Assembly (NCBI GenBank): GCA_052246295.1
Contig: JBQQCO010000001.1
From: Piscibacillus sp052246295
GTDB lineage: Bacteria > Bacillota > Bacilli > Bacillales > Alkalibacillaceae
DNA: 64,000 bases
Strand: one strand, 5' to 3'
Positions within the stretch are counted from its first letter, which is position 1, and each line of letters begins with the position of its first letter. The translations under genes and the position numbers were made by a program. This document shows, piece by piece, positions 41,867-49,462 of this stretch. A model generated the notes under the pieces. The model searched no databases. It saw only the letters and a list, made by a program, of their open reading frames with translations, and had not been told where the DNA came from.

Positions 41867-42360
41867 CAATACACATAATCAACGACTGGTTTCATGGCTT
41901 CGAATGGGTTGCGGCAGTTGGTGCAGTACAGGATACTGCGGCACGCGGTTGGGCCGAAGACGTTCTCCATCGACGTGTAGTCCGAACCGCAATACGGGCA
42001 ATCGACCGTCCATTCTTCACCGGGGTGGTAGTCCTCTGGTGGTGGAGCGACTCCATGTTTTTTTAACTGGGTTTTTCCTTCATCCGTAATGGCGTCTGTT
42101 GACCATTTTTCTTCAAATGAAAAGTGAACGTCACACTCTGACACCCACGCCAAGTCGCCGACTGCCTTCTGAACATCTCGTTTAATAAAATCTAACGCTG
42201 GACAGCCCGCGAATGTTGGGACCATCGTAATAAACACGCGACTTCCAATTACTTTCACCTCATGTACCATCCCAAGGTCATACACACTGACAGACGGTAA
42301 TTCTGGATCATCCACAGTTTTTAACACTTGTTGAATATCCTTCAATCGTTGTTCCTCCAC
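41866..42360 (-). CDS. paaD: PaaD, phenylacetyl-CoA epoxidase maturation protein
   Basis: 164 residues. The N-terminal DUF59/MIP18-like domain (LKTVDDPELPSVSVYDLGMV) is followed by a C-terminal zinc-ribbon (CPYCGSDYT, then CRSILYCTNCRNPF). This is the PaaD layout; PaaD helps assemble or mature the iron centre of the epoxidase. It starts 13 bases after paaC. Last of the four paaABCD genes; R3 lies at its stop. Confidence 0.9.
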   Translation of the reverse strand: MEEQRLKDIQQVLKTVDDPELPSVSVYDLGMVHEVKVIGSRVFITMVPTFAGCPALDFIKRDVQKAVGDLAWVSECDVHFSFEEKWSTDAITDEGKTQLKKHGVAPPPEDYHPGEEWTVDCPYCGSDYTSMENVFGPTACRSILYCTNCRNPFEAMKPVVDYVY

Positions 42361-42373
42361 TCCATCTCACCTC

Positions 42374-43183
42374 CTACCAAACGGCATCCTTATCACTCTC
42401 ATACACTTCAGCTAGAATATCCAGAGCTTGGTCTAGGTCAGGTGTGTGATCACCATCCCTTCCGCTACCGAATTTCTTCCCAATACTCGCTTCAGGTAAT
42501 TCTGGAATTGTCTTTAACAACTCTTGTGTCCAGCGCTCTCTTAAGCTGTCTTCACTCACGATTAAACCTAAGTGTTCCATTTCTGTTGCGTGCGGTCCTA
42601 ATTCAAAGACATCACCGCACTGCTCCCAAGCTTCCTCAAGCCTTGCTTGTAATCTATTTCTAGCATCATCAGTAGAATTATAGAGTTGATTAAACCAAAT
42701 TCTCCAATGCGCTAAGTGGTATGGTTGTTCCATTAAAACTTTTCCAGCCACATTGGCGAGTGGCTTATAAGAACCTTTTGTAATCGCTTCCAACTTAACC
42801 TTTTTAAAAGATTCATAGAGAAAGTTACGAACAACAGTTAAAGCCCAATCATAATAAGGCTCTTCGGTGTAGTGTCCTTCTCCATTTTTCTTTTCAAAGT
42901 AGATCGCGTTCTTCCGCTCGACAGGCTTACGTTCGTGTGCTAGCACATCCGCCTCAGGCTCGCCTAGCTCTTCTAATAAGTTGTAAAACATTAGTGCATG
43001 CCCCATCGTGTTTTGTGTAATTGAAGAATAGGCGACGTCTTCTTCAATATGAGGAGCTAACCCTAACCATTCTGAGCCGCGAAAAGAGATTAAAAAGTCG
43101 TCATCAGCTAGTTGGAAAAGTAAATCTTTTAAAGCATTTAAATAGGTTTGGTCTTGTTTGGCTGCTTCTGCTGATTCCATCAT
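42374..43183 (-). CDS. paaC: PaaC, structural subunit of phenylacetyl-CoA epoxidase
   Basis: 269 residues from the ATG at 43183 (AGAGGTG upstream), helical ferritin-like fold with LNALKDLLFQLADDDFLISFRGSEWLGLAPHIEEDVAYSSI at the start and KVLMEQPYHLAHWRIWFNQL. PaaC pairs with PaaA as the non-catalytic subunit of the di-iron multicomponent enzyme. Its start overlaps the paaB stop by a few bases. Confidence 0.9.
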   Translation of the reverse strand: MMESAEAAKQDQTYLNALKDLLFQLADDDFLISFRGSEWLGLAPHIEEDVAYSSITQNTMGHALMFYNLLEELGEPEADVLAHERKPVERKNAIYFEKKNGEGHYTEEPYYDWALTVVRNFLYESFKKVKLEAITKGSYKPLANVAGKVLMEQPYHLAHWRIWFNQLYNSTDDARNRLQARLEEAWEQCGDVFELGPHATEMEHLGLIVSEDSLRERWTQELLKTIPELPEASIGKKFGSGRDGDHTPDLDQALDILAEVYESDKDAVW

Positions 43184-43539
43184 TTCTTCTTCACCTCTTT
43201 CCAAGACATAATTTCCTTCTCATCTAACATGCCTTGTTCTTTTTCCTTCCACTTTTGCCTTAAATAACCGTATCCTTTTGTTCGACGATAATCTTTATTA
43301 TCCAAACGCTTCGTCCAGTTCATGCGCTCTTCACTGGTCATACCGCGAATATTTTCACGTTTTACAACCCAAACATCTAGGACATCTTCACGACGCATAA
43401 AGTTTTCCAGCGCCATAGAAAGAGCCATTTCTTCATTTGGCGCAAGTAGGCTAAATTGATGTTGGATCGGTGCTTTGACACTCTTCTTACTAAATACTTC
43501 ATATTCTTGGTAAAAACTTGTTTCGTTCGTCTCTTCCAC
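43180..43539 (-). CDS. paaB: PaaB, phenylacetyl-CoA epoxidase subunit
   Basis: 119 residues. EYEVFSKKSVKAPIQHQFSLLAPNEEMALSMALENFMRREDVLDVWVVKRENI is the PaaB core (about 10-70); a basic tail of about 45 residues extends past the E. coli length. PaaB bridges PaaAC heterodimers. It follows paaA by 15 bases. Confidence 0.9.
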   Translation of the reverse strand: MEETNETSFYQEYEVFSKKSVKAPIQHQFSLLAPNEEMALSMALENFMRREDVLDVWVVKRENIRGMTSEERMNWTKRLDNKDYRRTKGYGYLRQKWKEKEQGMLDEKEIMSWKEVKKK

Positions 43540-43554
43540 CGCACTCTCTCCTCC

Positions 43555-44535
43555 TTAAGAACCGATTACTTCTTTCGATAACGCTTGGCGTACCCAGCGA
43601 TTATTTTCATAAGCTATTTCTCTCAAACGCAGACGCTCCTTAGATCGAGGGCCTTTATTTTTAATAATCTGCTTAAACTCATTCCAATCAGGTTGTTGGT
43701 AAATCCAGCGACCTTGTTCCTCATCGTAATGAACGGTATCGTCTGGAACCGTCAGCCCAAGCGAGAACACACGAGGTAAGTATTTATCTAGAAAAGCTTG
43801 ACGCAATTCTTCATTGTTACTTTTACGAATCTTGTATTTAATCATCACATCTTGCTTCGATGACCCTGTCGTTTCTGCAGACGCCGGCCCAAAGAACATA
43901 AGTAATGATGGCCACCAACGATTCAATGATTCTTGTAAAATAGCACGTTGATGATCGGTCCCTTCTGCTAGTGCCATGATGATCGCCTCACCATGTTGAG
44001 CGTGAAACACCTCTTCCTGACAGATTCGTTGTAACGCGCGTTGATAAGGGCCGTAAGAAGCATCTAGCATATTCGTTTGTGAAATAATCGCTGCTCCATC
44101 TACGAGCCAACCGACCATCCCCGCATCTGCCCAGGTTTTCGTCGGCATGTGGAAAACATTATGAAACTTTAAATCTCCTGATAATAAATCTTCCATAAGG
44201 TCTTTACGTGTCTTGCCATAAGGCTTCATCAAGTCCTCTGCGACACGAAGCAGTAACTGCCCATGCCCCATTTCATCTTGAACCTTGGCCATGATCCCTA
44301 ACTTCCGCTTCATCGTAGGCGCTTTTGGCGTCCACTCCTTTTCTGGAAGCGCTCCCATAATTTCGCTAATGCCATGCATGGAAATCAGCTTGATCAATGC
44401 CACACGATACTCTTCTGGCATCCAATCATCCGCCTCGATCTTCTCCCCAGCTTCAATTCGTTCCATGAAGCGCTCGTACTTCTCATGATCATCACGCGGA
44501 CTATCTGTTGGACCATACTCAATGTAATGATACAT
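43555..44535 (-). CDS. paaA: PaaA, catalytic di-iron subunit of phenylacetyl-CoA epoxidase
   Basis: 326 residues from the ATG at 44535 with GAGGTGG five bases upstream; an in-frame ATG at 44553 lies in the operator and almost at the transcription start. Iron ligands are seen in KVQDEMGHGQLLLRV (Glu, His) and CQEEVFHAQHGE (Glu, His), with the family tail KERLRLREIAYENN. PaaABC inserts one oxygen into the ring of phenylacetyl-CoA to give the 1,2-epoxide. The usual NAD(P)H reductase PaaE is missing from the cluster. Confidence 0.9.
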   Translation of the reverse strand: MYHYIEYGPTDSPRDDHEKYERFMERIEAGEKIEADDWMPEEYRVALIKLISMHGISEIMGALPEKEWTPKAPTMKRKLGIMAKVQDEMGHGQLLLRVAEDLMKPYGKTRKDLMEDLLSGDLKFHNVFHMPTKTWADAGMVGWLVDGAAIISQTNMLDASYGPYQRALQRICQEEVFHAQHGEAIIMALAEGTDHQRAILQESLNRWWPSLLMFFGPASAETTGSSKQDVMIKYKIRKSNNEELRQAFLDKYLPRVFSLGLTVPDDTVHYDEEQGRWIYQQPDWNEFKQIIKNKGPRSKERLRLREIAYENNRWVRQALSKEVIGS

Positions 44536-44550
44536 ATAGCCACCTCTTAT

Positions 44551-44598
44551 CATACGTTTATTTAACGTTATCGTATCAAAACGTTATACAATGTTCAA
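44551..44598 (-). promoter_or_regulatory. Promoter and operator of the paa operon
   Basis: Minus strand: TTGAAC (44593-44598), 17 bases containing TATAACG, TACGAT (44570-44575), then ATAACGTTA (44563-44571) and ACGT further on (44554-44558). Ungapped comparison with the PheDH operon promoter gives 35 identities in 50 positions, and the shared words are those outside random spacer. Candidate PaaX operator. Confidence 0.75.
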
Positions 44599-44644
44599 CA
44601 AGATTTTTTAATTTTCAAACATTTAATTTTCTTGTTTCTTAATT

Positions 44645-44658
44645 TTATGACGTCATAA
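44645..44658. promoter_or_regulatory. Perfect 14-bp palindrome between paaA and paaX
   Basis: TTATGACGTCATAA is fully self-complementary and lies midway in the divergent paaA-paaX gap. It does not resemble the AACGTTA motif. A second regulator or the paaX promoter may use it. Confidence 0.5.
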
Positions 44659-44765
44659 CCTTTGTCATTCGTGCATTTCTTTAAAATAAGTGCGTGAACA
44701 TTTTTAAAAAATATAGTAAACTAGTCTCATTCAGAGTTAACGAGAGATAGAAAGGGTCATCAAAT

Positions 44766-45587
44766 ATGGATAAACATTTTAATACACGGTCTATGATTTT
44801 TACGTTATATGGTGACTATGTCCGTCATTACGGGAGTGTCATTTGGATCGGTAGTTTAATAAAATTACTAAAAGAGTTCGGTCATAATGAACAAGCTGTT
44901 CGCGCGGCTATTTCGCGCATGAGTAAACAAGGCTGGGTTCAGTCTGAGAAACGCGGGAACCGAAGCTATTATTCTCTTACGGAACAAGGTCAAGCCCGTA
45001 TGGAAGAGGCATCAAAGCGTATTTATAAATCTGAGTCTCCTAAGTGGGATGGTTATTGGAGAATGCTTGTCTATAACATTCCAGAAAATAAACGTGGGTT
45101 AAGAGATGAACTACGTAAAGAGCTTGTCTGGAGTGGATTTGGTAACTTGTCTAACAGCTGTTGGATCACCCCGAACCCATTGGATGAACAAATACATAGA
45201 TTGGTAGACAAGTATGATATTAAGGACTATATTACATATTTTAAGTCGACTTACGAAGGCATGAGTACACCTCAAAGCTTGGTTGATAAATGTTGGGACT
45301 TAGAGGATGTGAATCAAAAATACTCTGATTTTATCCGTGAGTATAGTGAGAAGTATTATATTGATCAAAACTTGATTGAAAAAGGTGCGATTAGCGACGG
45401 GACATGCTTCGTGAAGTGTGCCTCCCTCGTTCACCAGTATCGTAAGTTCTTATTTATCGACCCAGACTTACCCGAGGAGCTGTTGCCAGAGCAATGGTTA
45501 GGGAACTCTGCTGCCGCGCTGTTCAACGATTATCACGAGCTCTTGCAGCCACGCGCTACCCGTTTTTTTGAAAGTGTGTTTGAGTAG
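44766..45587 (+). CDS. paaX: PaaX, phenylacetyl-CoA-responsive repressor
   Basis: 273 residues. N-terminal winged helix (MIFTLYGDYVRHYGSVIWIGSL, then AVRAAISRMSKQGWV), followed by the PaaX-like middle domain (WRMLVYNIPENKRGLRDELRKEL) and the PaaX C-terminal effector domain. PaaX represses phenylacetate genes until phenylacetyl-CoA binds. It is divergent from paaA, as in other bacteria. A TATAGT (44712-44717) may be its -10; no good -35 is seen. Confidence 0.9.
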   Translation: MDKHFNTRSMIFTLYGDYVRHYGSVIWIGSLIKLLKEFGHNEQAVRAAISRMSKQGWVQSEKRGNRSYYSLTEQGQARMEEASKRIYKSESPKWDGYWRMLVYNIPENKRGLRDELRKELVWSGFGNLSNSCWITPNPLDEQIHRLVDKYDIKDYITYFKSTYEGMSTPQSLVDKCWDLEDVNQKYSDFIREYSEKYYIDQNLIEKGAISDGTCFVKCASLVHQYRKFLFIDPDLPEELLPEQWLGNSAAALFNDYHELLQPRATRFFESVFE

Positions 45588-45614
45588 TAGCATTTAAACC
45601 GGGAAAAGTATAAG

Positions 45615-45790
45615 CGAAAACGAGACCATGTATACGTGAAATTTAGTCTAGTGTACTTGAAACCCACTCTAGTGTTCATGAAACGAGCTCACTTGTACGT
45701 GAAATCAGCTGAAGTGTACGCGAAACGCGCTCATGTGTTCATGAAACAAGCGCAAATGTACGTGAAACGCAGGCATGTGTATATTCAATA
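45615..45790. repeat. 21-bp-period array D (GTGTACGTGAAACG-type)
   Basis: TGAAA or its variant starts at 45637, 45658, 45679, 45700, 45721, 45742, 45763 and (degenerate) 45784, every step exactly 21. A more diverged unit precedes at 45615. The array fills the space after paaX and leads directly into element R4. Confidence 0.85.
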
Positions 45791-45794
45791 ATGA

Positions 45795-46042
45795 AAAAAT
45801 GAGGCTGGGCCAAAAAAATAGCTGAATAGAAAACGAATATTGAGCGCTATTAGCGTAGTCAAAATGCTGAGACACCTGCAGGAACAGCACAGTCTGAAAA
45901 TCACGCCAAACGAACGACAGTGCGTTTGGGGAAGTTGAAGCCGTGCCTGCGGTAAGCGAAGCATTTTGACTCAGCAAAAATGAAGCTCCATAATATTCGT
46001 CTTTTACTAGGTTAATAAATGTTTTGTGTCAGCCTCATTTTT
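45795..46042. repeat. Interspersed hairpin element, copy R4 (250-bp)
   Basis: Nested perfect arms: AAAAATGAGGCTG (45795-45807) with CAGCCTCATTTTT (46030-46042); CGAATATT (45834-45841) with AATATTCG (45992-45999); AGTCAAAATGCT (45857-45868) with AGCATTTTGACT (45960-45971); apex CCAAACG (45906-45912) with CGTTTGG (45923-45929). The inner core, with cctgcaggaacagcac and gaagccgtgcctgcgg, is shared with R3. The outer stem also gives a terminator-like end for the minus-strand gene region. Confidence 0.85.
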
Positions 46043-46046
46043 AACC

Positions 46047-46574
46047 TTATTTAATTTTCTCAAATACTTCAGGGTCTTGAAATTCTTGGCCTTTATTGGC
46101 ATAAGTATAAATGGTCTCTTCAATCATTTCCATATCTTTATCAGTTAACTCACGCACTACTTTTGCCGGTGAGCCTAAAACGAGTGATCGTGGCGGAATT
46201 TTCTTACCTGATGGAACTAAGCTGTTAGCACCGATGATAGAGTATTCTCCGATTTCAGCACCGTCCAAAACCGTCGCACCCATGCCTACGAGGACACCTT
46301 TTCTCAACGTGCAACCGTGCACAATCGCGTTATGTCCAACCGAAACCTCATCCTCCATCGTTAATGGGAATTGTTCGTATAGATGACACATAGAATTTTC
46401 TTGGATGTTGCATCGTTTCCCTATCTTGATTGGACCTTCATCACCTCGAAGTGTTACATTAAACCATATACTAGAACCTTCACCAATCTCAACATCACCT
46501 ATGATTCTAGCATTATCCGCAATAAAAACTGAGTCGTGAATTCGTGGGGACTGATCTTTGTATCGATAAATCAT
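46047..46574 (-). CDS. Gamma-carbonic-anhydrase-like hexapeptide protein (PaaY-like)
   Basis: 175 residues of left-handed beta-helix built from hexapeptides: IADNARIIGDVEIGEGSSIWFNVTLRGDEGPIKIG, then HLYEQFPLTMEDEVSVGHNAIVHGC. The His residues at zinc positions are present. It may be a gamma-type carbonic anhydrase or, given the paa genes, a PaaY-like thioesterase that removes dead-end CoA adducts. It is outside the paa operons and convergent with paaX across array D and R4. Confidence 0.8.
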   Translation of the reverse strand: MIYRYKDQSPRIHDSVFIADNARIIGDVEIGEGSSIWFNVTLRGDEGPIKIGKRCNIQENSMCHLYEQFPLTMEDEVSVGHNAIVHGCTLRKGVLVGMGATVLDGAEIGEYSIIGANSLVPSGKKIPPRSLVLGSPAKVVRELTDKDMEMIEETIYTYANKGQEFQDPEVFEKIK

Positions 46575-46667
46575 GTCTACCCCTCCTAATCTAATTTATT
46601 ACTAATATAACACATTTAAAGAGTTCGTTTTAAAAACATCATTAACATAATTAAGGAGTGATTTTTC

Positions 46668-46892
46668 ATGAACGAATTAATAGCCGTGACATATGATGTG
46701 TGCGAGGTTGAAAATTTGTATGAGTCGATGATTGAACACACCATAAGTGACACAAATAACTTAGACGAAGAAGTAGCTGCCATTGCCGCAAGAGATATTG
46801 CTCCTGTCGTCAAAGTGTTTAACCAAAACAGACAACTAGTTAAAGAGTATACTTTCTCTCAATACGAATGTAACTGCAGCGAATTAGATTAA
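46668..46892 (+). CDS. Small protein of unknown function
   Basis: 74 residues, acidic, with two Cys near the C-terminus (YECNCSELD). Starts behind AAGGAGTG. No transmembrane part. Family not recognised. It is directly upstream of the MntR-box promoter but reads toward it. Confidence 0.5.
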   Translation: MNELIAVTYDVCEVENLYESMIEHTISDTNNLDEEVAAIAARDIAPVVKVFNQNRQLVKEYTFSQYECNCSELD

Positions 46893-46896
46893 AATC

Positions 46897-46938
46897 TTGA
46901 TTATCAGAAAATTTATGTTATAGTTGCCTTAAGGAAAC
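46897..46938 (+). promoter_or_regulatory. Promoter with MntR box
   Basis: TTGATT (46897-46902), 16 bases, TATAGT (46919-46924), overlapped by the 16-base palindrome GTTGCCTTAAGGAAAC (46923-46938). This is very like the MntR site of Bacillus manganese-uptake genes. Binding there would block RNA polymerase when manganese is high. It drives the ZIP transporter gene. Confidence 0.75.
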
Positions 46939-47041
46939 ATTCGGTCATAAAATCAACTTTTTTTATAAAACCACGACACATTTTAAAAAATAAAACATAT
47001 CATTTTATTAGCTTGAGTCGTTAAATTTTTTTATCCAAAAA

Positions 47042-47057
47042 GTTTCCCCGTGGAAAC
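47042..47057 (+). promoter_or_regulatory. Second MntR-like palindrome
   Basis: GTTTCC, CCGT, GGAAAC has the same 16-base length and half-site as the box at 46923. It lies about 48 bases before the ZIP start codon and about 104 bases downstream of the first site. It could be a second operator or a roadblock. Confidence 0.55.
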
Positions 47058-47104
47058 ATATTGTCCACCACGAAAACACAAATCAAAATAGGAGGAAGCA
47101 ATAA

Positions 47105-47905
47105 ATGACGGAAAATCTATTATTTGCCTTTGGATTAACCCTCATGGCAGGTTTAGCAACAGGAATAGGCAGTTTACTAGCCTTTTTCACAAGCACAACG
47201 AACACCAAATTTTTATCATTTACCCTAGGATTTTCAGCAGGAGTCATGATCTATGTCTCGATGGTCGAGATATTTTTTAAAGCCCAAGAATCACTCATAT
47301 CAGCACTAGGGGAAGTGTCTGGGAACTGGCTGACGGTCGCTGGTTTTTTCGGAGGGATGATTCTCATTGCCCTTATCGACAAATTAATTCCAAAGCAGGG
47401 GAACCCTCATGAATTGAAAAAAGTCGAGGATATGAATAAAACACCTAAAGACCCTGACCTACTTAAGATGGGGACATTTACCGCTATTGCCATTGCGATT
47501 CATAACTTTCCTGAAGGAATTGCAACCTTCACATCCGCACTTCAGGACCCAGCACTTGGTATTGCGATTGCAGTTGCGATTGCTATTCACAACATTCCAG
47601 AGGGGATTGCCGTATCGGTTCCAATCTATTATGCTACTGGCAGCCGCAAGAAAGCATTCAAGTTATCGTTTTTATCCGGTCTATCTGAACCGATTGGCGC
47701 AGTTGTCGCCTTCTTAATTTTAATGCCGTATTTAAACGATGTGATGTTTGGCATTATCTTTGCCGGAGTGGCTGGCATCATGGTATTTATCTCACTTGAT
47801 GAACTTTTACCAGCTGCCAAAAAATACGACGAAACTCACTTGCCGATCTACGGTGTCATCAGTGGGATGGCGATAATGGCCTTAAGTATTTTATTATTTA
47901 TTTAA
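47105..47905 (+). CDS. zupT: ZIP-family divalent metal transporter (ZupT-like)
   Basis: 266 residues, eight helices. The two metal-site motifs are HNFPEGIATF (about 133) and HNIPEGIAV (about 158), as in ZupT, with an acidic/charged loop between helices 3 and 4. ZupT carries zinc, iron and manganese. Because MntR-like boxes precede the gene and mntR follows 58 bases after it, manganese import is the likely role. GGAGG ribosome site. Confidence 0.85.
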   Translation: MTENLLFAFGLTLMAGLATGIGSLLAFFTSTTNTKFLSFTLGFSAGVMIYVSMVEIFFKAQESLISALGEVSGNWLTVAGFFGGMILIALIDKLIPKQGNPHELKKVEDMNKTPKDPDLLKMGTFTAIAIAIHNFPEGIATFTSALQDPALGIAIAVAIAIHNIPEGIAVSVPIYYATGSRKKAFKLSFLSGLSEPIGAVVAFLILMPYLNDVMFGIIFAGVAGIMVFISLDELLPAAKKYDETHLPIYGVISGMAIMALSILLFI

Positions 47906-47963
47906 AAACTTGTCCTTTTCGTCTAAAATATAACTAAAGGGATTCGTCAAAGGAGGAAGCTTT

Positions 47964-48386
47964 TTGGCTACAACACCTAACATGGAGGATTATCTCGAAA
48001 TCATATACCTAATGTTTGAAGAAAAAGGGTACGCACGTGCAACCGATATCGCCGAACACCTTGATGTATTGCCTTCCTCTGTTACTAAAATGATGAAACG
48101 GTTAGATCGCAAAGGACTTGGCGTTTATGAAAAATATCGAGGATTTGTTTTAACGTCTAAAGGTAAAAAAATCGCCAAAGACATTGTAGATAAACATCAA
48201 ACGTTGGAAGACTTTTTCCGAGTGTTTGAGATTGATTCAGATAACATTTACGAAGAAGTTGAAGGAGTCGAGCATCATATCGGAAAAGAAACAACGTTCT
48301 GTATATCTTCATTAGTTCGATTTTTTGAAGATCACCCCGAAATCAAAAAACAATACTTTAAGTATCGTGAGGATTTAGACGATTGA
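47964..48386 (+). CDS. mntR: MntR manganese-responsive repressor
   Basis: 140 residues, TTG start behind AGGAGG. DtxR-family winged helix (NMEDYLEIIYLMFEEKGYARATDIAEHL, PSSVTKMMKRLD) and metal-binding residues: Asp 9, Glu 12, the His in DKHQTLEDFF, and the Glu, Glu, His set in VEGVEHHIG. These match the residues known for B. subtilis MntR. With manganese it should repress the transporter just upstream. In place of the usual mntH or mntABCD genes, the neighbour here is a ZIP protein. Confidence 0.9.
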   Translation: MATTPNMEDYLEIIYLMFEEKGYARATDIAEHLDVLPSSVTKMMKRLDRKGLGVYEKYRGFVLTSKGKKIAKDIVDKHQTLEDFFRVFEIDSDNIYEEVEGVEHHIGKETTFCISSLVRFFEDHPEIKKQYFKYREDLDD

Positions 48387-48397
48387 TTTTCTATCAG

Positions 48398-48426
48398 CCA
48401 CCGCATGAATGTGCGGTGGTTTTTTG
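48398..48426 (+). terminator. Terminator of the zupT-mntR unit
   Basis: Arms CCACCGCA (48398-48405) and TGCGGTGG (48412-48419), then a run of T (48420-48425). Confidence 0.85.
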
Positions 48427-48505
48427 TTAGAAACCTAATGTATTCTAATTTTCTAATTAATAGTATATTATGGAAAGTATAAGTTCAAAAGGGGGAGTAT
48501 CGGTG

Positions 48506-48661
48506 ATGAAACAAAATGCATTTATCGTTCCTGGGTGTACGTTGCTTGGTATTGGACTCGGGCTATTATTTGATGAAGTCGCAGCAGGAACTTTAATCGG
48601 TATTGGGTTAGGATTACTACTGAGTGGGGCATCTGGGAAGTGGCTTTTTGGGAAAAGGTAA
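48506..48661 (+). CDS. Small Gly/Leu-rich membrane protein
   Basis: 51 residues from the ATG at 48506 (or GTG three bases earlier), with GGGGGAG eight bases upstream. A longer frame from 48470 has no ribosome site. Two short hydrophobic helices, PGCTLLGIGLGLLFDE and TLIGIGLGLLLSG, form an internal repeat (IGLGLL). Many Bacillaceae have such proteins; function unknown. Confidence 0.65.
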   Translation: MKQNAFIVPGCTLLGIGLGLLFDEVAAGTLIGIGLGLLLSGASGKWLFGKR

Positions 48662-48675
48662 GCTATATTGATGAA

Positions 48676-48707
48676 AATAAAAAGACCTCGATCAAGGTCT
48701 TTTTATT
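48676..48707. terminator. Bidirectional terminator
   Basis: Arms AATAAAAAGACCT (48676-48688) and AGGTCTTTTTATT (48695-48707) with six-base loop. Separates the small membrane-protein gene from the convergent DUF3231 gene. Confidence 0.85.
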
Positions 48708-48708
48708 A

Positions 48709-49290
48709 TTATTTACTAGGCGCGCCTGGCGGATGATAATAAGGTGGAATCTTAAGCCATCCACGTTTACGCATTAAGCTTTTCGCTTTCATCCCCAGTG
48801 AAAATTTATCGATTTGAAATTTCAAAAACATAATTCCGACATCTGTACGAACACTCTGACTTGCAGCACCGCCACACATGTTTCCTGCATAGACGAAATT
48901 AATACTTAATGTGTTCATAATTTCGTCGTCGGTCAATTTAGCCCCTTCAGGCACAGCCTCTGGTTCTGAGTTGGGTTTATGCTCGGGTGCTTTCGGGAGC
49001 GGAATCCCTTCTTCAATCATAAAATTACGTAATTCTTGTTTATGTGAGTTTGCAACTTTAAGTGCTTCGTTAACAAAATTAATGACTTCTTTATTCTTAG
49101 TCATATTTAAACTAATCTCTTCATAACTAATAATGCTTTCTACAAAAGCTAAATAAGTCCAACAAGCCATGACTTCTCCAACATGTATATCATCTTTTTC
49201 ACCATCAGTTAAACTTTTTAAAGTTTTGAGCGAGGCGTCGATCCACTTCGTAAAATTATATTTACCCACTAGACTCACTCCCACATCCAT
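48709..49290 (-). CDS. DUF3231 family protein
   Basis: 193 residues. The LTDDEIMNTLSINFVYAGNMCGGAASQSVRTDVGIMFLKFQ segment and the EVMACWTYLAFVESIISYEEISLN start are of DUF3231, a ferritin-like/coat-F-like helical family of sporeformers, usually present as two tandem domains; here there is one. The start is uncertain: ATG at 49290, or the GTG at about 49269 with GGGAGTG before it. Role in spores is suspected but not shown. Confidence 0.75.
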   Translation of the reverse strand: MDVGVSLVGKYNFTKWIDASLKTLKSLTDGEKDDIHVGEVMACWTYLAFVESIISYEEISLNMTKNKEVINFVNEALKVANSHKQELRNFMIEEGIPLPKAPEHKPNSEPEAVPEGAKLTDDEIMNTLSINFVYAGNMCGGAASQSVRTDVGIMFLKFQIDKFSLGMKAKSLMRKRGWLKIPPYYHPPGAPSK

Positions 49291-49332
49291 TCGTTAAAGT
49301 TATTTTTATCTAGATAGGTAAAATTATTCTCT

Positions 49333-49413
49333 TTAAGTAAACCGAGTGACTAACGCCACCAATATTAATATAGTGAGTAAGATATACAACATGGGTTTTA
49401 TTCGATCCATCAT
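49333..49413 (-). CDS. 26-residue membrane microprotein
   Basis: ATG at 49413 with AAGGAG six bases upstream encodes a 26-residue peptide: basic start (MMDRIK) and one hydrophobic helix (LYILLTILILVALV), then a short polar end and TAA at 49333. Too short for normal gene callers. Coding status is inferred from the ribosome site and membrane-like composition. Confidence 0.55.
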   Translation of the reverse strand: MMDRIKPMLYILLTILILVALVTRFT

Positions 49414-49462
49414 GACTTGCTCCTTTTTTTCCTTAGCTTACACAAGTCACATCACTTTATGA

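Noticed and set aside
45705..45977. 90-codon minus-strand frame across array D and element R4
   Set aside because: It is an accident of the 21-bp period and of the hairpin element; no ribosome site and low-complexity product.
35454..46042. Insertion sequences
   Set aside because: R1-R4 encode no transposase and I found no clear target-site duplications; kept as interspersed hairpin elements of unknown mobility.
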